From Paenisporosarcina macmurdoensis (lineage in GTDB: Bacteria > Bacillota > Bacilli > Bacillales_A > Planococcaceae): a stretch of 64,000 nt of DNA. The stretch covers positions 248,001 to 312,000 of the forward strand of contig NZ_JBHSRI010000025.1 of the NCBI RefSeq assembly GCF_042658845.1, given 5' to 3'. The stretch's first letter is position 1; every line of letters begins with the position of its first letter. A program made the position numbers and the translations under genes. A model generated the notes under the pieces. The model was given only the letters and a program-made list of their open reading frames with translations. It ran no database searches and had not been told where the DNA came from. Positions 55,467-64,000 of the stretch are shown in pieces.

Positions 55467-56159
55467 TTATTTCGTGTACTCGTAGGTAATTGTCCCATTC
55501 CCATTTAACTCATAGGCAATATTCTCAGCTTGGAATATCATAATCATTTTTAGTTGTCTTTGTGATGAATTTTGGTTGAAATGTGAGCTTAATAGAGTAA
55601 GTTCATCATGTGTAGTTTGTGATTTTTGTCTCTTAAGAGTATCTGTCATTTTATGAACCAGTTTAAATTGGTCGTCGTAATAAGATTTCAATGGTTGGAG
55701 ACGGCTATCGAGTGTAGCTGTTTGTGCTTGCAGAAGATATAAGTGTTGAACAATTTCATCGACTTTAGTGATGGTTAATACGTTTTGATTATAGTGATTC
55801 ATAAGTGTGTTTATGTCATCATTCAGTTTCGTATCGATTTCACTAGTTCGTAAAATATAGTCGTGTATGGCATCGCCTGACTGAGCTGAAGCAGCGGTGT
55901 TTCTAGGAAGCGATAGTGATATTGGGGGTTGTGGATTAACCCAAGTAGATAAGGCATAGACGTTCCATAGCAAAACTAACAAACCAACTATTCCCCCGAT
56001 TTGCAGAAATGGCTTTTTGTACGTAGTTATTCTTCTAGGTTTTTCACTTTCATATCGATCTTCACGATAGCTGTATACATCGCGTCTGCGACTTTTAGAT
56101 TGCTGTTTTTCTTTTTCGGCCATAGCCTTTCTGAATTCGCGTTGCTGCTTATTTAACAT
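55467..56159 (-). CDS. single-pass membrane protein, 230 aa
   Basis: A basic cytoplasmic N-terminus (about 1-50, with EFRKAMAEKEKQQSKSRRRD), one membrane helix (about 52-70), then a helical extracytoplasmic domain (about 90-215). AGGAACTAATG-type start context. I do not recognise the family; it may be a cell-envelope structural protein. Confidence 0.7.
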   Translation of the reverse strand: MLNKQQREFRKAMAEKEKQQSKSRRRDVYSYREDRYESEKPRRITTYKKPFLQIGGIVGLLVLLWNVYALSTWVNPQPPISLSLPRNTAASAQSGDAIHDYILRTSEIDTKLNDDINTLMNHYNQNVLTITKVDEIVQHLYLLQAQTATLDSRLQPLKSYYDDQFKLVHKMTDTLKRQKSQTTHDELTLLSSHFNQNSSQRQLKMIMIFQAENIAYELNGNGTITYEYTK

Positions 56160-56336
56160 TAGTTCCTCCGTGAGTGAATCGTTTTACCTATTGTATCAAG
56201 AAGTGTCGAATTTTGGTATATGTTGGGCAATTATTCCGAAAAATGTTTCATTAAATCTTGTGTGAAGCAGAATAAAGAAAGTGAATGAATTCGTTTCTAC
56301 ATTTCTCATAATTCTTAAAGCAGGTAGAATAAAAAA

Positions 56337-56368
56337 CGAGCCGCGATAAGTCGCAGCTCATTTCTTTC
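56337..56368 (-). terminator. terminator-like hairpin, ACGAGCC variant
   Basis: AACGAGCCGCGA/TCGCAGCTCA hairpin at the end of phnA with an A run on the plus strand, giving a T run for the minus-strand gene; a diverged member of the ACGAGCTGTGAC family. Confidence 0.55.
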
Positions 56369-56389
56369 ATTATTAAAGTAATATTCACA

Positions 56390-56731
56390 TTAGCCCTTTT
56401 TAACAAATTCGGATTTTAATTGCATGGCGCCAAAGCCTTCAATCTTACAATCAATATCATGATCCCCATCAACTAAACGGATACTTTTTACTTTAGTCCC
56501 TATTTTTAAGGTAGACGAACTTCCTTTTACTTTGAGATCTTTGATGATCGTTACAGAATCACCATCGTTTAAGACATTGCCATTTGCATCTCTAACAACT
56601 TTTATCTCTTCAGTCGCTTCAGTTTCCCCTACTAACGTCCACTCATGGGCACATTCTGGGCAAATTAACAGAGTTCCATCTTCGTACGTGTATGCTGAAT
56701 TACATTTTGGGCAATGTGGTAAATCAACCAT
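56390..56731 (-). CDS. phnA: PhnA/YjdM zinc-ribbon protein
   Basis: A 113-residue protein: zinc ribbon CPKC ... CPEC (C7, C10, C24, C27) and the PhnA domain NGDSVTIIKDLKVKGSS and IEGFGAMQLKSEFVKK. Despite its name the family is not clearly part of phosphonate breakdown. GGAGGAAAT precedes the ATG. Monocistronic. Confidence 0.92.
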   Translation of the reverse strand: MVDLPHCPKCNSAYTYEDGTLLICPECAHEWTLVGETEATEEIKVVRDANGNVLNDGDSVTIIKDLKVKGSSSTLKIGTKVKSIRLVDGDHDIDCKIEGFGAMQLKSEFVKKG

Positions 56732-57164
56732 AATTTCATTTCCTCCATTCGATATTGCTAATTCTGTTTTAAAAGAATGAACTTTATTTCCTTTTTACAA
56801 CCCCTCAATAACAACCATTTAGAAGTCGATAGTAAAAAGTGAAATAGTTTCTTCTATTATATATGTAAACTTGTTAGGGTTCTTGGTTATTTAAAAAGAT
56901 GTCCTAATAATCGAGAAGGAATTATAGGGAGTTCACTTGAAAAGAAATTATTATCTCTATATCGTCTAAAGTGAACTGACTTTAGGATGTTGATTAATGC
57001 TGAGAGGAGAAACCCTTCATCATAAGAAAGAATTATTTAGAACGGAGCTGTCCAAAAAGTCCTTTTCTGTAATTGATTTCGTTGCAACTATTCAATAATC
57101 ATCTAAAATATCAGTCTCATTGCAAAAAAAGGTTTCTATATCTCCGTATAGTCGAGATATGGAG

Positions 57165-57284
57165 TAAAACAGCGTAGACTCCAGCGGGAAAAGCGCAGTG
57201 TCGAAATCCACTCGAACGATCAGTTCGAGTTAGTTCGGCGCAAGCCCGCAGAAAGCGTAGCAGTTTTGCGGAATATCAACCTCA
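57165..57284 (+). repeat. GC-rich repeat, copy F
   Basis: AGCGTAGACTCCAGCGGGAAAAGCG ... CGCAAGCCCGCAGAAAGCGTAG ... AATATCAACCTC, with internal hairpin TCGAACGATCAGTTCGA. GGAGCTGTCCAAAAAGTCC at 57046-57064 upstream equals the right-hand end of the element beside mnxG. The 966-base gap 56732-57697 contains only this repeat and the terminator at 57346. Confidence 0.75.
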
Positions 57285-57345
57285 TATTGTTTTGAATATA
57301 GATTAACAACAATTTCTAATGAGTATCTATAATTTAACCACCCAA

Positions 57346-57396
57346 AAGTAATCACCTAGATTCTCTTTATTGAGAGCAGTGGTTACTTTTTTATTT
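57346..57396 (+). terminator. terminator-like hairpin
   Basis: AAAAGTAATCAC pairs with GTGGTTACTTTT then a T run; no gene ends just before it. Confidence 0.6.
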
Positions 57397-57697
57397 TATG
57401 AATATACGATACTACCAACGGTATGAGATTCACCATGAATAAAACATACGAGATGCGCATAGTTTAGAGAATTGAGAGTTGCTGTTGATTTAGCAATCTT
57501 AAAAAAGTAGTCGAGAGTGATTTTTCAGTCCCCGTAACAAGCCATTCGTTTCAGATGGACAAACATATGATAGATGCTAATCATGATTAATTCTATTCCT
57601 CGAAACGCACGCTTTCGTAATTCAATATAAATTGGATTTGCGAAATAGGGATGCAGAAGAAACGAATATAGATTTAAAAATAAAAGGGGGAATTGAA

Positions 57698-58513
57698 ATG
57701 AAGAAGAAAGTAGTTTTTATTATCATCAGTTTTTTTCTAATTAGTTTGATTGCAGGTTGTAACTTTGGAGGGAAAGAAAAAAGTAGTGAAGGAAAAGAAA
57801 ATGATAAGAGTGTATTGAATCGCATGGAAAAATCCAACGTACTGAATGTTGCTTTTGAAGGCACATATCCTCCATTTAATTTCCTAGATGATAATGATGA
57901 ATTCCAAGGTTTTGATGTAGATATTTCCAATGAAATTGCAGAAAGATTAGGTGTTAAAGCCAACTTTATTGCGACAAAATGGGATGGATTAATTGGCGGA
58001 TTAAAGGCTGATAAATTCGATATCATCATTGGACAAATGACTGTTACGGAAGAACGGAAAAAAAGTGTCGATTTCACTGATCCCTATGTTATTACTGGTT
58101 CTGTTTTAGTTACTCGAGAGGATACGAACGACATTACGAAACTCGAAGACATTAAAGGCAAGAAAGTTGGCGTAGGTGGCGGTACCACTTTTGAAGAAGT
58201 TGCCAATAGTGTGGAAGGTGCAGATGTTAAGTTGTATAAAGCAGTCAGTGATTACATTCAAGACCTTACGAATGAACGATTAGATGTCATTATTAACGAC
58301 CAGCTATTAATAAGCTACAACATTAAAGAAAATAAGCTTCCTATTAAAATTGCCAGCGGTATTGTTAATAAAGACGAAATTGGAATGGCGGTAAATAAGG
58401 GCAATGAAGATTTTATTAAAAAGGTAAATACAGCATTAAAAGAAATGAAAGATGATGGGACCTATAACGAAATTTATAAAAAATGGTTCGGGACGGATCC
58501 AATACAAAACTAG
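57698..58513 (+). CDS. polar amino-acid ABC transporter, substrate-binding lipoprotein
   Basis: ATG 57698 follows AAGGGGG. The 271-residue protein has a lipoprotein signal with lipobox LIAGC (C21) and the SBP_bac_3 fold: VLNVAFEGTYPPFNFLDD, FQGFDVDISNEIAERLG, FDIIIGQMTVTEERKKSVDF. Specific ligand unknown. First gene of a four-gene set, though a terminator-like hairpin at 58531 lies before the next gene, which would keep binding protein in excess. Confidence 0.92.
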   Translation: MKKKVVFIIISFFLISLIAGCNFGGKEKSSEGKENDKSVLNRMEKSNVLNVAFEGTYPPFNFLDDNDEFQGFDVDISNEIAERLGVKANFIATKWDGLIGGLKADKFDIIIGQMTVTEERKKSVDFTDPYVITGSVLVTREDTNDITKLEDIKGKKVGVGGGTTFEEVANSVEGADVKLYKAVSDYIQDLTNERLDVIINDQLLISYNIKENKLPIKIASGIVNKDEIGMAVNKGNEDFIKKVNTALKEMKDDGTYNEIYKKWFGTDPIQN

Positions 58514-58530
58514 TAATAGGTTTATTTTTT

Positions 58531-58572
58531 AAGCATAGAGAATTCAAATGGTATTTCTCTATGCTTGATTTT
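58531..58572 (+). terminator. hairpin inside ABC operon
   Basis: AAGCATAGAGAA pairs with TTCTCTATGCTT then GATTTTTTT. Position between binding-protein and enzyme genes suggests partial termination. Confidence 0.7.
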
Positions 58573-58610
58573 TTTACCCCATATGTTCATTGATAGGGAG
58601 GCTAGTTCAT

Positions 58611-59783
58611 TTGCATATTGTTATTTTAGGGACAGGGATGATTGGGACAACCGTTGTTTGTGAAATTGCGAAATTTGATGGGATTGATTCAGTCACTGCT
58701 GTGGACGTGAGACAAGAAAGTATTGATAAGTGTCTGGAGATCGCAAATAATCCAAAAGTGGTAGGCAAAGTAGCCACACTTGAAAGTGAAGAAGATATTG
58801 CGAAAGTGTTAATAGATGCTGATGTAGCGGTGGCATGCCTTCCGCATTCATTAAGTCTTCTCGCCATCAAAGCAGCAATCGCATCAAAATGCCATTTAGT
58901 AGACTTAGTCGGATCTAGGTTTAATGAAAAAAGGGCATTGCATAAAGAAGCACAAGCGGCAGGTGTAATTATTGTACCTGGGTGTGGGGTGGCTCCTGGA
59001 ATCACGAACTTTCTAGCTGCGCAAGGGATTGAGATGCTTGATGAAGCTGATGAAGCAGTGATGATTTGCGGTGGTATTCCTAGACATCCGATTCCACCAT
59101 TATGGTATCAAGTTGTATTTCGCCTTGAAAGTGTGTTGGGACTGTATACAAAACCTGCTCTGGCAGTTGAAAACGGGGAACTTGTACAATTACTTCCTCT
59201 TACAGGACTAGAAAAAATTACGTTTCCAGAGCCTGTGGGGGTCTGTGAAAGTGTTATAACAGATGCCCATAGTACAGCCTATGTTCTTAAGGATAAAGTG
59301 AAAAATCTATATGAACGAACAGTTCGTTATCCAGGACATTGGGGAAAAATGAATGTCTTGAGTGAATTGGGATTCTTCGATAATGATGCTATTTCAGTCG
59401 GTGGATTATCGATAACGCCACGAGCATTTTCAGAAAAAATTCTTGCGCCAAAAATGGTAGGAAACACAAATGAAGATATTACGGTATTGCGCGTTGAAGT
59501 ACGTGGCATAAAAGACGGGAAATCAACAAAGTATACGTGGCAAATGGTGGACTTTTATGATCATGGACGGAGAATCACTTCTATGGCTAAAACGACTGCT
59601 ATTCCTGCTGCGTTAGTGGCTAAATGGATTGCTCTGAAAAAAATTACCGAAACTGGAGTTATTCCTATAGAGACCATCATAGTTAGAGAGAGATTCGAGC
59701 CTTTTATAAATGAAATGAGTCGTTTAGGAATCAACATTGACTTCAATGAGGAAGTATATATATATGGTCAATCTAACTGGTAG
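58611..59783 (+). CDS. saccharopine dehydrogenase-like NAD(P)-dependent enzyme
   Basis: TTG at 58611 with GGGAGG at 58596-58601 gives 390 residues. Rossmann start HIVILGTGMIGTTVVCEI, then ADVAVACLPHSLSLLAIKAA and IIVPGCGVAPGITNF, the saccharopine-dehydrogenase/carboxynorspermidine-type layout. It lies between the binding protein and permease genes of an amino-acid transporter, so it likely acts on the imported compound, perhaps an opine-like or imino acid. The reaction is inferred from fold only. Confidence 0.85.
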   Translation: MHIVILGTGMIGTTVVCEIAKFDGIDSVTAVDVRQESIDKCLEIANNPKVVGKVATLESEEDIAKVLIDADVAVACLPHSLSLLAIKAAIASKCHLVDLVGSRFNEKRALHKEAQAAGVIIVPGCGVAPGITNFLAAQGIEMLDEADEAVMICGGIPRHPIPPLWYQVVFRLESVLGLYTKPALAVENGELVQLLPLTGLEKITFPEPVGVCESVITDAHSTAYVLKDKVKNLYERTVRYPGHWGKMNVLSELGFFDNDAISVGGLSITPRAFSEKILAPKMVGNTNEDITVLRVEVRGIKDGKSTKYTWQMVDFYDHGRRITSMAKTTAIPAALVAKWIALKKITETGVIPIETIIVRERFEPFINEMSRLGINIDFNEEVYIYGQSNW

Positions 59784-59806
59784 CTAGTCTGAGAGGAGGA
59801 GGATTT

Positions 59807-60463
59807 ATGGACCCCACAATCATTATTGATTCATTGCCATCCTTACTTAAAGCTACGTTAATGACAATTTTTTTGGCAGGAATTTCTATCGTAATTGCAC
59901 TTGTGATTGGATTTTTCACCGCAATCATAAGAATAGTAAAAGTAAGAATCCTAAATGGAATTGCGAATGTCTATGTTTCCATTATTCGCGGAACTCCACT
60001 TCTGGTTCAAATTTTTGTTATTTACTATGGATTGCCCCAAATAGGAATTGCTCTTGATCCAATATCTTCAGGGATTTTAGCGTTAAGTTTAAATGCAGGT
60101 GCGTATCTCTCTGAATCGTTTCGTTCATCTATATTAGCAGTGGATAATGGACAGATGGAAGCTTCAATGGCAATGGGGATGACTTATTCGCAAGCATTAA
60201 GGAGAATTATTCTTCCACAAAGTCTACGAATAGCGATTCCTACATTGTCCAATTCGTTTATCGTGTTGATCAAAGATACATCGCTCGTTTCGGTAATTAC
60301 TGTAACCGAATTATTGCAAATGTCGAGTTTGATTATCGCAAAAACCTTTGAACCTCTTACCATTTATTTAGTGGCTGCTGCGATTTATTGGGTATTAATA
60401 TCATTCTTCACTACCTTACTAGATAAACTTGAAATTAAATCATCCAGATACTTGGTACGATAA
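59807..60463 (+). CDS. polar amino-acid ABC transporter permease
   Basis: A 218-residue membrane protein with five helices and the HisM/GlnP-type motif EASMAMGMTYSQALRRIILP that docks the ATPase. GAGGAGGAGG precedes the ATG. A single permease gene implies a homodimer. Confidence 0.93.
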   Translation: MDPTIIIDSLPSLLKATLMTIFLAGISIVIALVIGFFTAIIRIVKVRILNGIANVYVSIIRGTPLLVQIFVIYYGLPQIGIALDPISSGILALSLNAGAYLSESFRSSILAVDNGQMEASMAMGMTYSQALRRIILPQSLRIAIPTLSNSFIVLIKDTSLVSVITVTELLQMSSLIIAKTFEPLTIYLVAAAIYWVLISFFTTLLDKLEIKSSRYLVR

Positions 60464-60500
60464 GCACCTGATTTGAACATACGAATGTTAGGAGATTGCC

Positions 60501-61250
60501 ATGAGTATTATTCAAATTCACCAATTAAAAAAGAGCTTTGGAGCGAATGAAGTTTTGCAGGGAATTGACTTAACGGTAAATAAAAGCGAAGTGGTCGTTA
60601 TTATGGGTCCAAGTGGTTCAGGAAAATCTACTTTGTTGCGTTGTTTAAACTTTTTAGAAGAACCATCGGAAGGAATTATTCAAATTGGCGACTTTCAAGT
60701 AACTACAGGTGGAAAAATAGACAGCAAAAGAAAAAAAGCGATAAGAGAGCTGAGAAAAAGAACAGGTTTTGTTTTTCAATCGTTCAATCTATTTCCCCAC
60801 AAAACAGCGATTCAAAATGTCATGGAAGGTCCAATCGTTATTCACGGAGCTAAGAAAGAAGAAGCAAGAAAGTTAGGGGAAGCTCTTCTTATCAAAGTAG
60901 GACTTGGTGATCGATGTGATTACTATCCTGCTCAATTGTCCGGTGGTCAACAGCAACGAGTAGCTATAGCTAGGTCACTAGCCTTGAATCCGATGGTGAT
61001 GCTCTATGATGAACCGACTTCTGCTTTGGATCCTGAACTTGTAAGAGAAGTGCTACAAGTTATTAAAGATTTGGCTCAAGAAGGAATGACGATGATCATT
61101 GTTACACACGAAATGAGCTTTGCGAAAGATGTAGCCGACAGGGTCGTTTTTATGGATAACGGAGTAATAGTGGAACAAGGAACATCAGAAGAAATCTTCG
61201 GAAATCCTAAAGAAGAAAGAACAAAACAATTTTTGTCATCAGTAGAATAG
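60501..61250 (+). CDS. polar amino-acid ABC transporter ATPase
   Basis: A 249-residue ABC ATPase: Walker A GPSGSGKSTLLR, Q-loop VFQSFNLFPH, signature LSGGQQQRVAIARSLA, Walker B VMLYDEPTSALDPE, H-loop IVTHEM. Typical GlnQ/HisP type. Last gene of the unit; a hairpin follows. Confidence 0.95.
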   Translation: MSIIQIHQLKKSFGANEVLQGIDLTVNKSEVVVIMGPSGSGKSTLLRCLNFLEEPSEGIIQIGDFQVTTGGKIDSKRKKAIRELRKRTGFVFQSFNLFPHKTAIQNVMEGPIVIHGAKKEEARKLGEALLIKVGLGDRCDYYPAQLSGGQQQRVAIARSLALNPMVMLYDEPTSALDPELVREVLQVIKDLAQEGMTMIIVTHEMSFAKDVADRVVFMDNGVIVEQGTSEEIFGNPKEERTKQFLSSVE

Positions 61251-61262
61251 TAAGTTAACAAG

Positions 61263-61386
61263 CGGCTGAGATTGAATATTTAGCTGCTTTTTTGTGCGCA
61301 AAAATGGTGATTCTTTCTTTTAAAGAAATCTTCGACAATACATTGAGCGTGGACCTCCTCGAATTGACCAAAGAGGAGATTTTTTG
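61263..61386 (+). terminator. two terminator-like hairpins
   Basis: AGCGGCT/AGCTGCT then TTTTTT (61263-61294), and GACCTCCTC/GAGGAGATT then TTTTTT (about 61350-61386). Confidence 0.65.
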
Positions 61387-61401
61387 TGGAAAAATATGGG
61401 C

Positions 61402-61520
61402 GAAACGGAATAAATCATGGTTGAAGCCGATTAAATGATTCGTGAAGCCGAATAAATGGTGATTGAATCCGAATAAAACACCATTGAAGCCGAATATCAG
61501 CTAGTTGAAGCGGAATAAAT
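61402..61520. repeat. array of six GAAGCCGAATAAAT units with exact 21-base period
   Basis: Units start at 61402, 61423, 61444, 61465, 61486 and 61507; consensus GAAGCCGAATAAAT with one to three changes per copy, separated by seven variable bases. All frames contain stops, so it is not coding. Same period as the unrelated array at 49642. Confidence 0.9.
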
Positions 61521-61678
61521 ATCATATAGGCGAGCTGAGAACATCAATTTAACAAGATGTTGTTGTTCAAGAGATATAAAATACCGGAATCTGGGTTATT
61601 TTGGTGTAATTGCAGGATTTGTTGGGGTCTTAGCGAAATAATTAAGTAATGAGGGTCTTTTGAGAGGATGAAGGAATA

Positions 61679-62518
61679 GTGGAATTTGTATCTAGGCATT
61701 TGAAGAGGGATCAGGAGTTACCTATTTTTCGTGAACAACTTTTGAATCGTGCATTAGAGGATTTGACGAGCGACCACAATGTGTTAGCAATTTATCTTGG
61801 AGGGTCTTTAGGACGCGGGAATTATGATGGCTTTTCAGACATTGATATACATACGATTGTAACGCCAGAAAGCAAATCCGCTTTCATTAAGAATAAGCAA
61901 GCACGTTCAGCGAAGTGGGGAAAGGTGTTATTTCACGAGCAGTCTTCAGCTAGCTCACCAGTCGTGGTGACTCACTACGATTGCTTTATTAAAATAGATA
62001 GTTGGTATGAAACGCTGGATGAGGTTGTTCCTTCGATATGGATAAAAGGGTTGAAACCTAAATATGACCCATCGAACCTACTTGCGCCGTTATTGGAAGA
62101 AGCGTCTGAGCATTCATTCCAAGTGGAAGTGGAGGATATTGCTTTTTGGAAGAACAAAGTCCAGGCCTTTCTCCATGAAACGTACCGAGCGGCTATGAGA
62201 AATGAACTGTATTATGCACTTGCCAATATGGATCGGGTTCGCTGGCTGATTACGGATGGTTGGTATATGGAAATGGATAAACACTTGGATAGTTCCTACG
62301 GTGTATGGTCAAAAGTAGAAGGGAATCGCAGCCTGTTACATGCGTGGCAGCTGTCACTTTTGGCATCTTGGTCGTGCGGTCGTGATTCGAGTGAAATCTT
62401 AAAAACGATGGCTAGTATGTATCCAGAGTTACTGAGATTGAATAAGTCCTTATGCCAGAAAATAGATATCGATGATGAAGAAGAGAAGTTCAAGGGGATT
62501 CTGAATTTAGTTTTGTAG
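61679..62518 (+). CDS. nucleotidyltransferase-fold protein
   Basis: GTG 61679 after GAGGATGAAGG gives 279 residues. YLGGSLGRGNYDGFSDIDIH is the GS-x10-DxD nucleotidyltransferase motif, with a third acidic residue likely in HYDCFIKID. The C-terminal half is a helical substrate-binding-type domain. Relatives adenylylate aminoglycosides or other small molecules or act as toxin-type enzymes; none can be chosen here. The short frames at 62540-62635 after it are too small to call. Confidence 0.8.
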   Translation: MEFVSRHLKRDQELPIFREQLLNRALEDLTSDHNVLAIYLGGSLGRGNYDGFSDIDIHTIVTPESKSAFIKNKQARSAKWGKVLFHEQSSASSPVVVTHYDCFIKIDSWYETLDEVVPSIWIKGLKPKYDPSNLLAPLLEEASEHSFQVEVEDIAFWKNKVQAFLHETYRAAMRNELYYALANMDRVRWLITDGWYMEMDKHLDSSYGVWSKVEGNRSLLHAWQLSLLASWSCGRDSSEILKTMASMYPELLRLNKSLCQKIDIDDEEEKFKGILNLVL

Positions 62519-62652
62519 ATACAGATTGCACATTGTTGGTAAGGGGAGAATGGCATGTCGAAAATACCAATACTTGTGCAGAACGTTCTAGAAGAGGACA
62601 TTACTTCAGTGAATGACCGCCCTTACCAAATATAATTAAAAGGATGAATTAA

Positions 62653-63066
62653 ATGGATTTTCAGCTATCATTAGAATCAATTAATTATTTGGCAGTAATT
62701 GTAGCAGCATTATCAGCATTTATCATTGGAGGTTTGTGGTACTCAGTGTTATTTGCAAAGCCATGGATGGTGGAAAACGGGTTTGATGATGAACAATTGA
62801 AGAAAGGTAATATGGGGCTGATTTTTGGCGGTTCTTTTATTTTTTCCTTAATCATTTCCTTTGTACTAGTCCTGTTTCTAGGTCCTGAAAGGGACGCACT
62901 GTTTGGTGCAATGGCAGGATTTTTGGTAGGACTATTTTGGGTTGCCACAGCAATGGGGATTATCTATTTATTTGAACGAAAGTCACTCAAGTTATATTTG
63001 ATTAATGCGAGTTATCACGTACTAACATTTACTGTCATGGGGTTCATTTTGGGTGTTTGGAAATAA
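62653..63066 (+). CDS. DUF1761 membrane protein
   Basis: A 137-residue protein with four membrane helices. IIGGLWYSVLFAKPWM near the N-terminus is the DUF1761 hallmark. AAAGGATG precedes the ATG. Function unknown. Confidence 0.88.
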   Translation: MDFQLSLESINYLAVIVAALSAFIIGGLWYSVLFAKPWMVENGFDDEQLKKGNMGLIFGGSFIFSLIISFVLVLFLGPERDALFGAMAGFLVGLFWVATAMGIIYLFERKSLKLYLINASYHVLTFTVMGFILGVWK

Positions 63067-63110
63067 TTTTGTGAATGATGAACTTAAATATATTATTGGA
63101 CGTGAAATGA

Positions 63111-63299
63111 TTGAAAAAATTTTTATTGAGGTATTATCATTGGATATTCGTTGTTTTTATAGCAATAAGTTTGATAATAAATTTGATTAGTTCAAAGTAT
63201 TCCATGCAAGACGGATTATCAATCATTTTTGGAGTAATTGGATTAGTAGGAGTCACCTTTTTAGCTTTTTATATTGAAGTTCAGCAGGATTTAAAATAA
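63111..63299 (+). CDS. small two-helix membrane protein, 62 aa
   Basis: TTG 63111 start; two membrane helices (about 12-28 and 38-55). The ribosome binding site is weak, so support is the hydrophobic pattern and position after the DUF1761 gene. No family recognised. Confidence 0.5.
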   Translation: MKKFLLRYYHWIFVVFIAISLIINLISSKYSMQDGLSIIFGVIGLVGVTFLAFYIEVQQDLK

Positions 63300-63391
63300 A
63301 TAATTGGTTGCTATAATTGCATCAATAATGGCAAACGACGACTGAAAGTTCATCTTCAGCAGCTAATTTACTGAGAAAAGGGGATGGTCAG

Positions 63392-63902
63392 ATGTTGGTG
63401 ATTCAATGCACGAAGAAACTAGGAGATTATTTGAAGAAAAATCTTACGAGCAAGCCAAACGAAACGCAGGATTTGTTTTACTCTTGGCATGCCCATCTAT
63501 TCTTAATTAAACGTAAGAAGTACGTGATGGTCATGAATAGTCAAACTCGCTATGTTTTTGTACTAGGTCCGGTAGTGGCAAAAGATATAAAAAATGTAGA
63601 TGAGATGATCTATTCAGGAATTCAAGAGAATCTAGAGGCTGATGGGATCAAAATCAAATTTTATAGAACAATATATACAACAGTTGGATGGGATTGAATA
63701 TATGAAAACAAGTGAACGCACCATTATAGGTCAAATGAATGACTCCATCTATTATATTGAATGCATGCAACAAGGTGATGGGATGCTTAATGTCCCTATA
63801 ATAAATCGGTCATTGAATAAGGTTCCAATGTTAAAACTTCCATTGTTTTATTCGACTAGGATGATGATTCAAGAGATGGAGAATCGATTTTCGAAAAGTT
63901 AA
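63392..63902 (+). pseudogene. DUF6933-like protein, frameshifted
   Basis: The frame 63392-63697 begins MLVIQCTKKLGDYL and carries FYSWHAHLFLIKRKKYV and NSQTRYVFVLGPVVAKD, then breaks after LEADGIK. The frame 63642-63902 resumes with FIEQYIQQLDGIEY and SERTIIGQMNDSI. Together they match the DUF6933 family from memory. The join lies in the A/T-rich run 63650-63665, where a one-base indel is easy. Inactive gene or sequence error. Confidence 0.75.
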
Positions 63903-63987
63903 AGGATCTATGCTTAACATTCCTAGTGCGTATATGTATACCTCATTCTTTTTTTTCGCATACTGTTGAGCGGAAGGAGTGAGTATC

Positions 63988-64000
63988 GTGAATTTTGATA
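63988..64000 (+). CDS. start of a gene cut by window end
   Basis: GTG at 63988 follows GAAGGAGTGAG at good spacing and begins Met-Asn-Phe-Asp. Only four codons are visible. Confidence 0.35.

Noticed and set aside
61402..61520. CRISPR array
   Set aside because: Units are 14 bases with 7-base spacers, far shorter than CRISPR repeats and spacers, and no cas genes are present.
62556..62635. 26-codon frame after the nucleotidyltransferase gene
   Set aside because: Too short, with two competing frames sharing one ribosome binding site; more likely a remnant.
1..64000. rRNA or tRNA genes
   Set aside because: No rRNA signature stretches or tRNA cloverleaf with CCA-type ends were seen; a covariance search would be needed to exclude them fully.

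Overview
The window reads as chromosomal DNA of a low-GC, endospore-forming Firmicute of the Bacillaceae/Planococcaceae type. Support comes from GerA-type germinant receptor genes, two YheC/YheD-type ATP-grasp genes, YqhG/YqhH and YhjB/YhjC homologues, an RsbR-type STAS protein, a T-box leader, AGGAGG-type ribosome binding sites with many TTG/GTG starts, and intrinsic terminators after most units. The genus cannot be fixed from sequence alone. I see no rRNA, tRNA or CRISPR array.

Layout. 1-2.7 kb: end of a large ADP-ribosylglycohydrolase-like protein, a LacI-type regulator and a small conserved protein. 2.9-5.9 kb: an AT-rich pair, a CoiA-like zinc/nuclease-fold protein and an OLD-type ATPase/TOPRIM nuclease, which is a candidate defence module. 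6.1-11.7 kb: a minus-strand redox block (response regulator, kinase, OsmC, membrane protein, CcdA, ResA-like), with a matching direct-repeat site at two promoters. 12-15.7 kb: a gerABC-type operon whose A gene is split by a frameshift. 16-18.2 kb: an MhqR-type quinone/catechol stress cluster. 18.3-27.1 kb: RsbR-like protein, YqhH-YqhG, a T-box in front of yitT, a secreted lamin-tail/phospholipase D protein and YhjC-YhjB. 27-35 kb: small genes, a broken phosphatase, an ATP-grasp coat-type protein, Usp, GDPD, small lipoproteins and repeats.

35.3-46.8 kb is the centrepiece: a complete mnxABCDEFG operon for the spore-surface Mn(II) oxidase (1212-aa multicopper oxidase MnxG, small partners MnxE/MnxF, Sco-like MnxC, membrane proteins MnxA/MnxB, and MnxD). 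Downstream lies a previously unremarked full-length MnxD paralogue and a Cys-rich protein with the same short motif. A divergent operon encodes a PKD-domain protein and a collagen-like protein. The block looks like a spore-surface mineralisation island.

46.9-64 kb: an AHSA1-like protein, a racemase/ATP-grasp pair, a 1285-aa DNA2/NAM7-type helicase with a 260-aa partner, bioY under a BirA-type operator, PhnA, a polar amino-acid ABC transporter with an embedded saccharopine-dehydrogenase-like enzyme, a nucleotidyltransferase, DUF1761 and a frameshifted DUF6933 gene.

Non-coding structure is rich. A palindromic GC-rich repeat family occurs at five clear loci with exchangeable internal hairpins. 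Two intergenic arrays of unrelated sequence share an exact 21-nt period. A family of ACGAGCTGTGAC-type terminators recurs. Several genes carry single frameshifts, which may be real decay or indel errors in the assembly.
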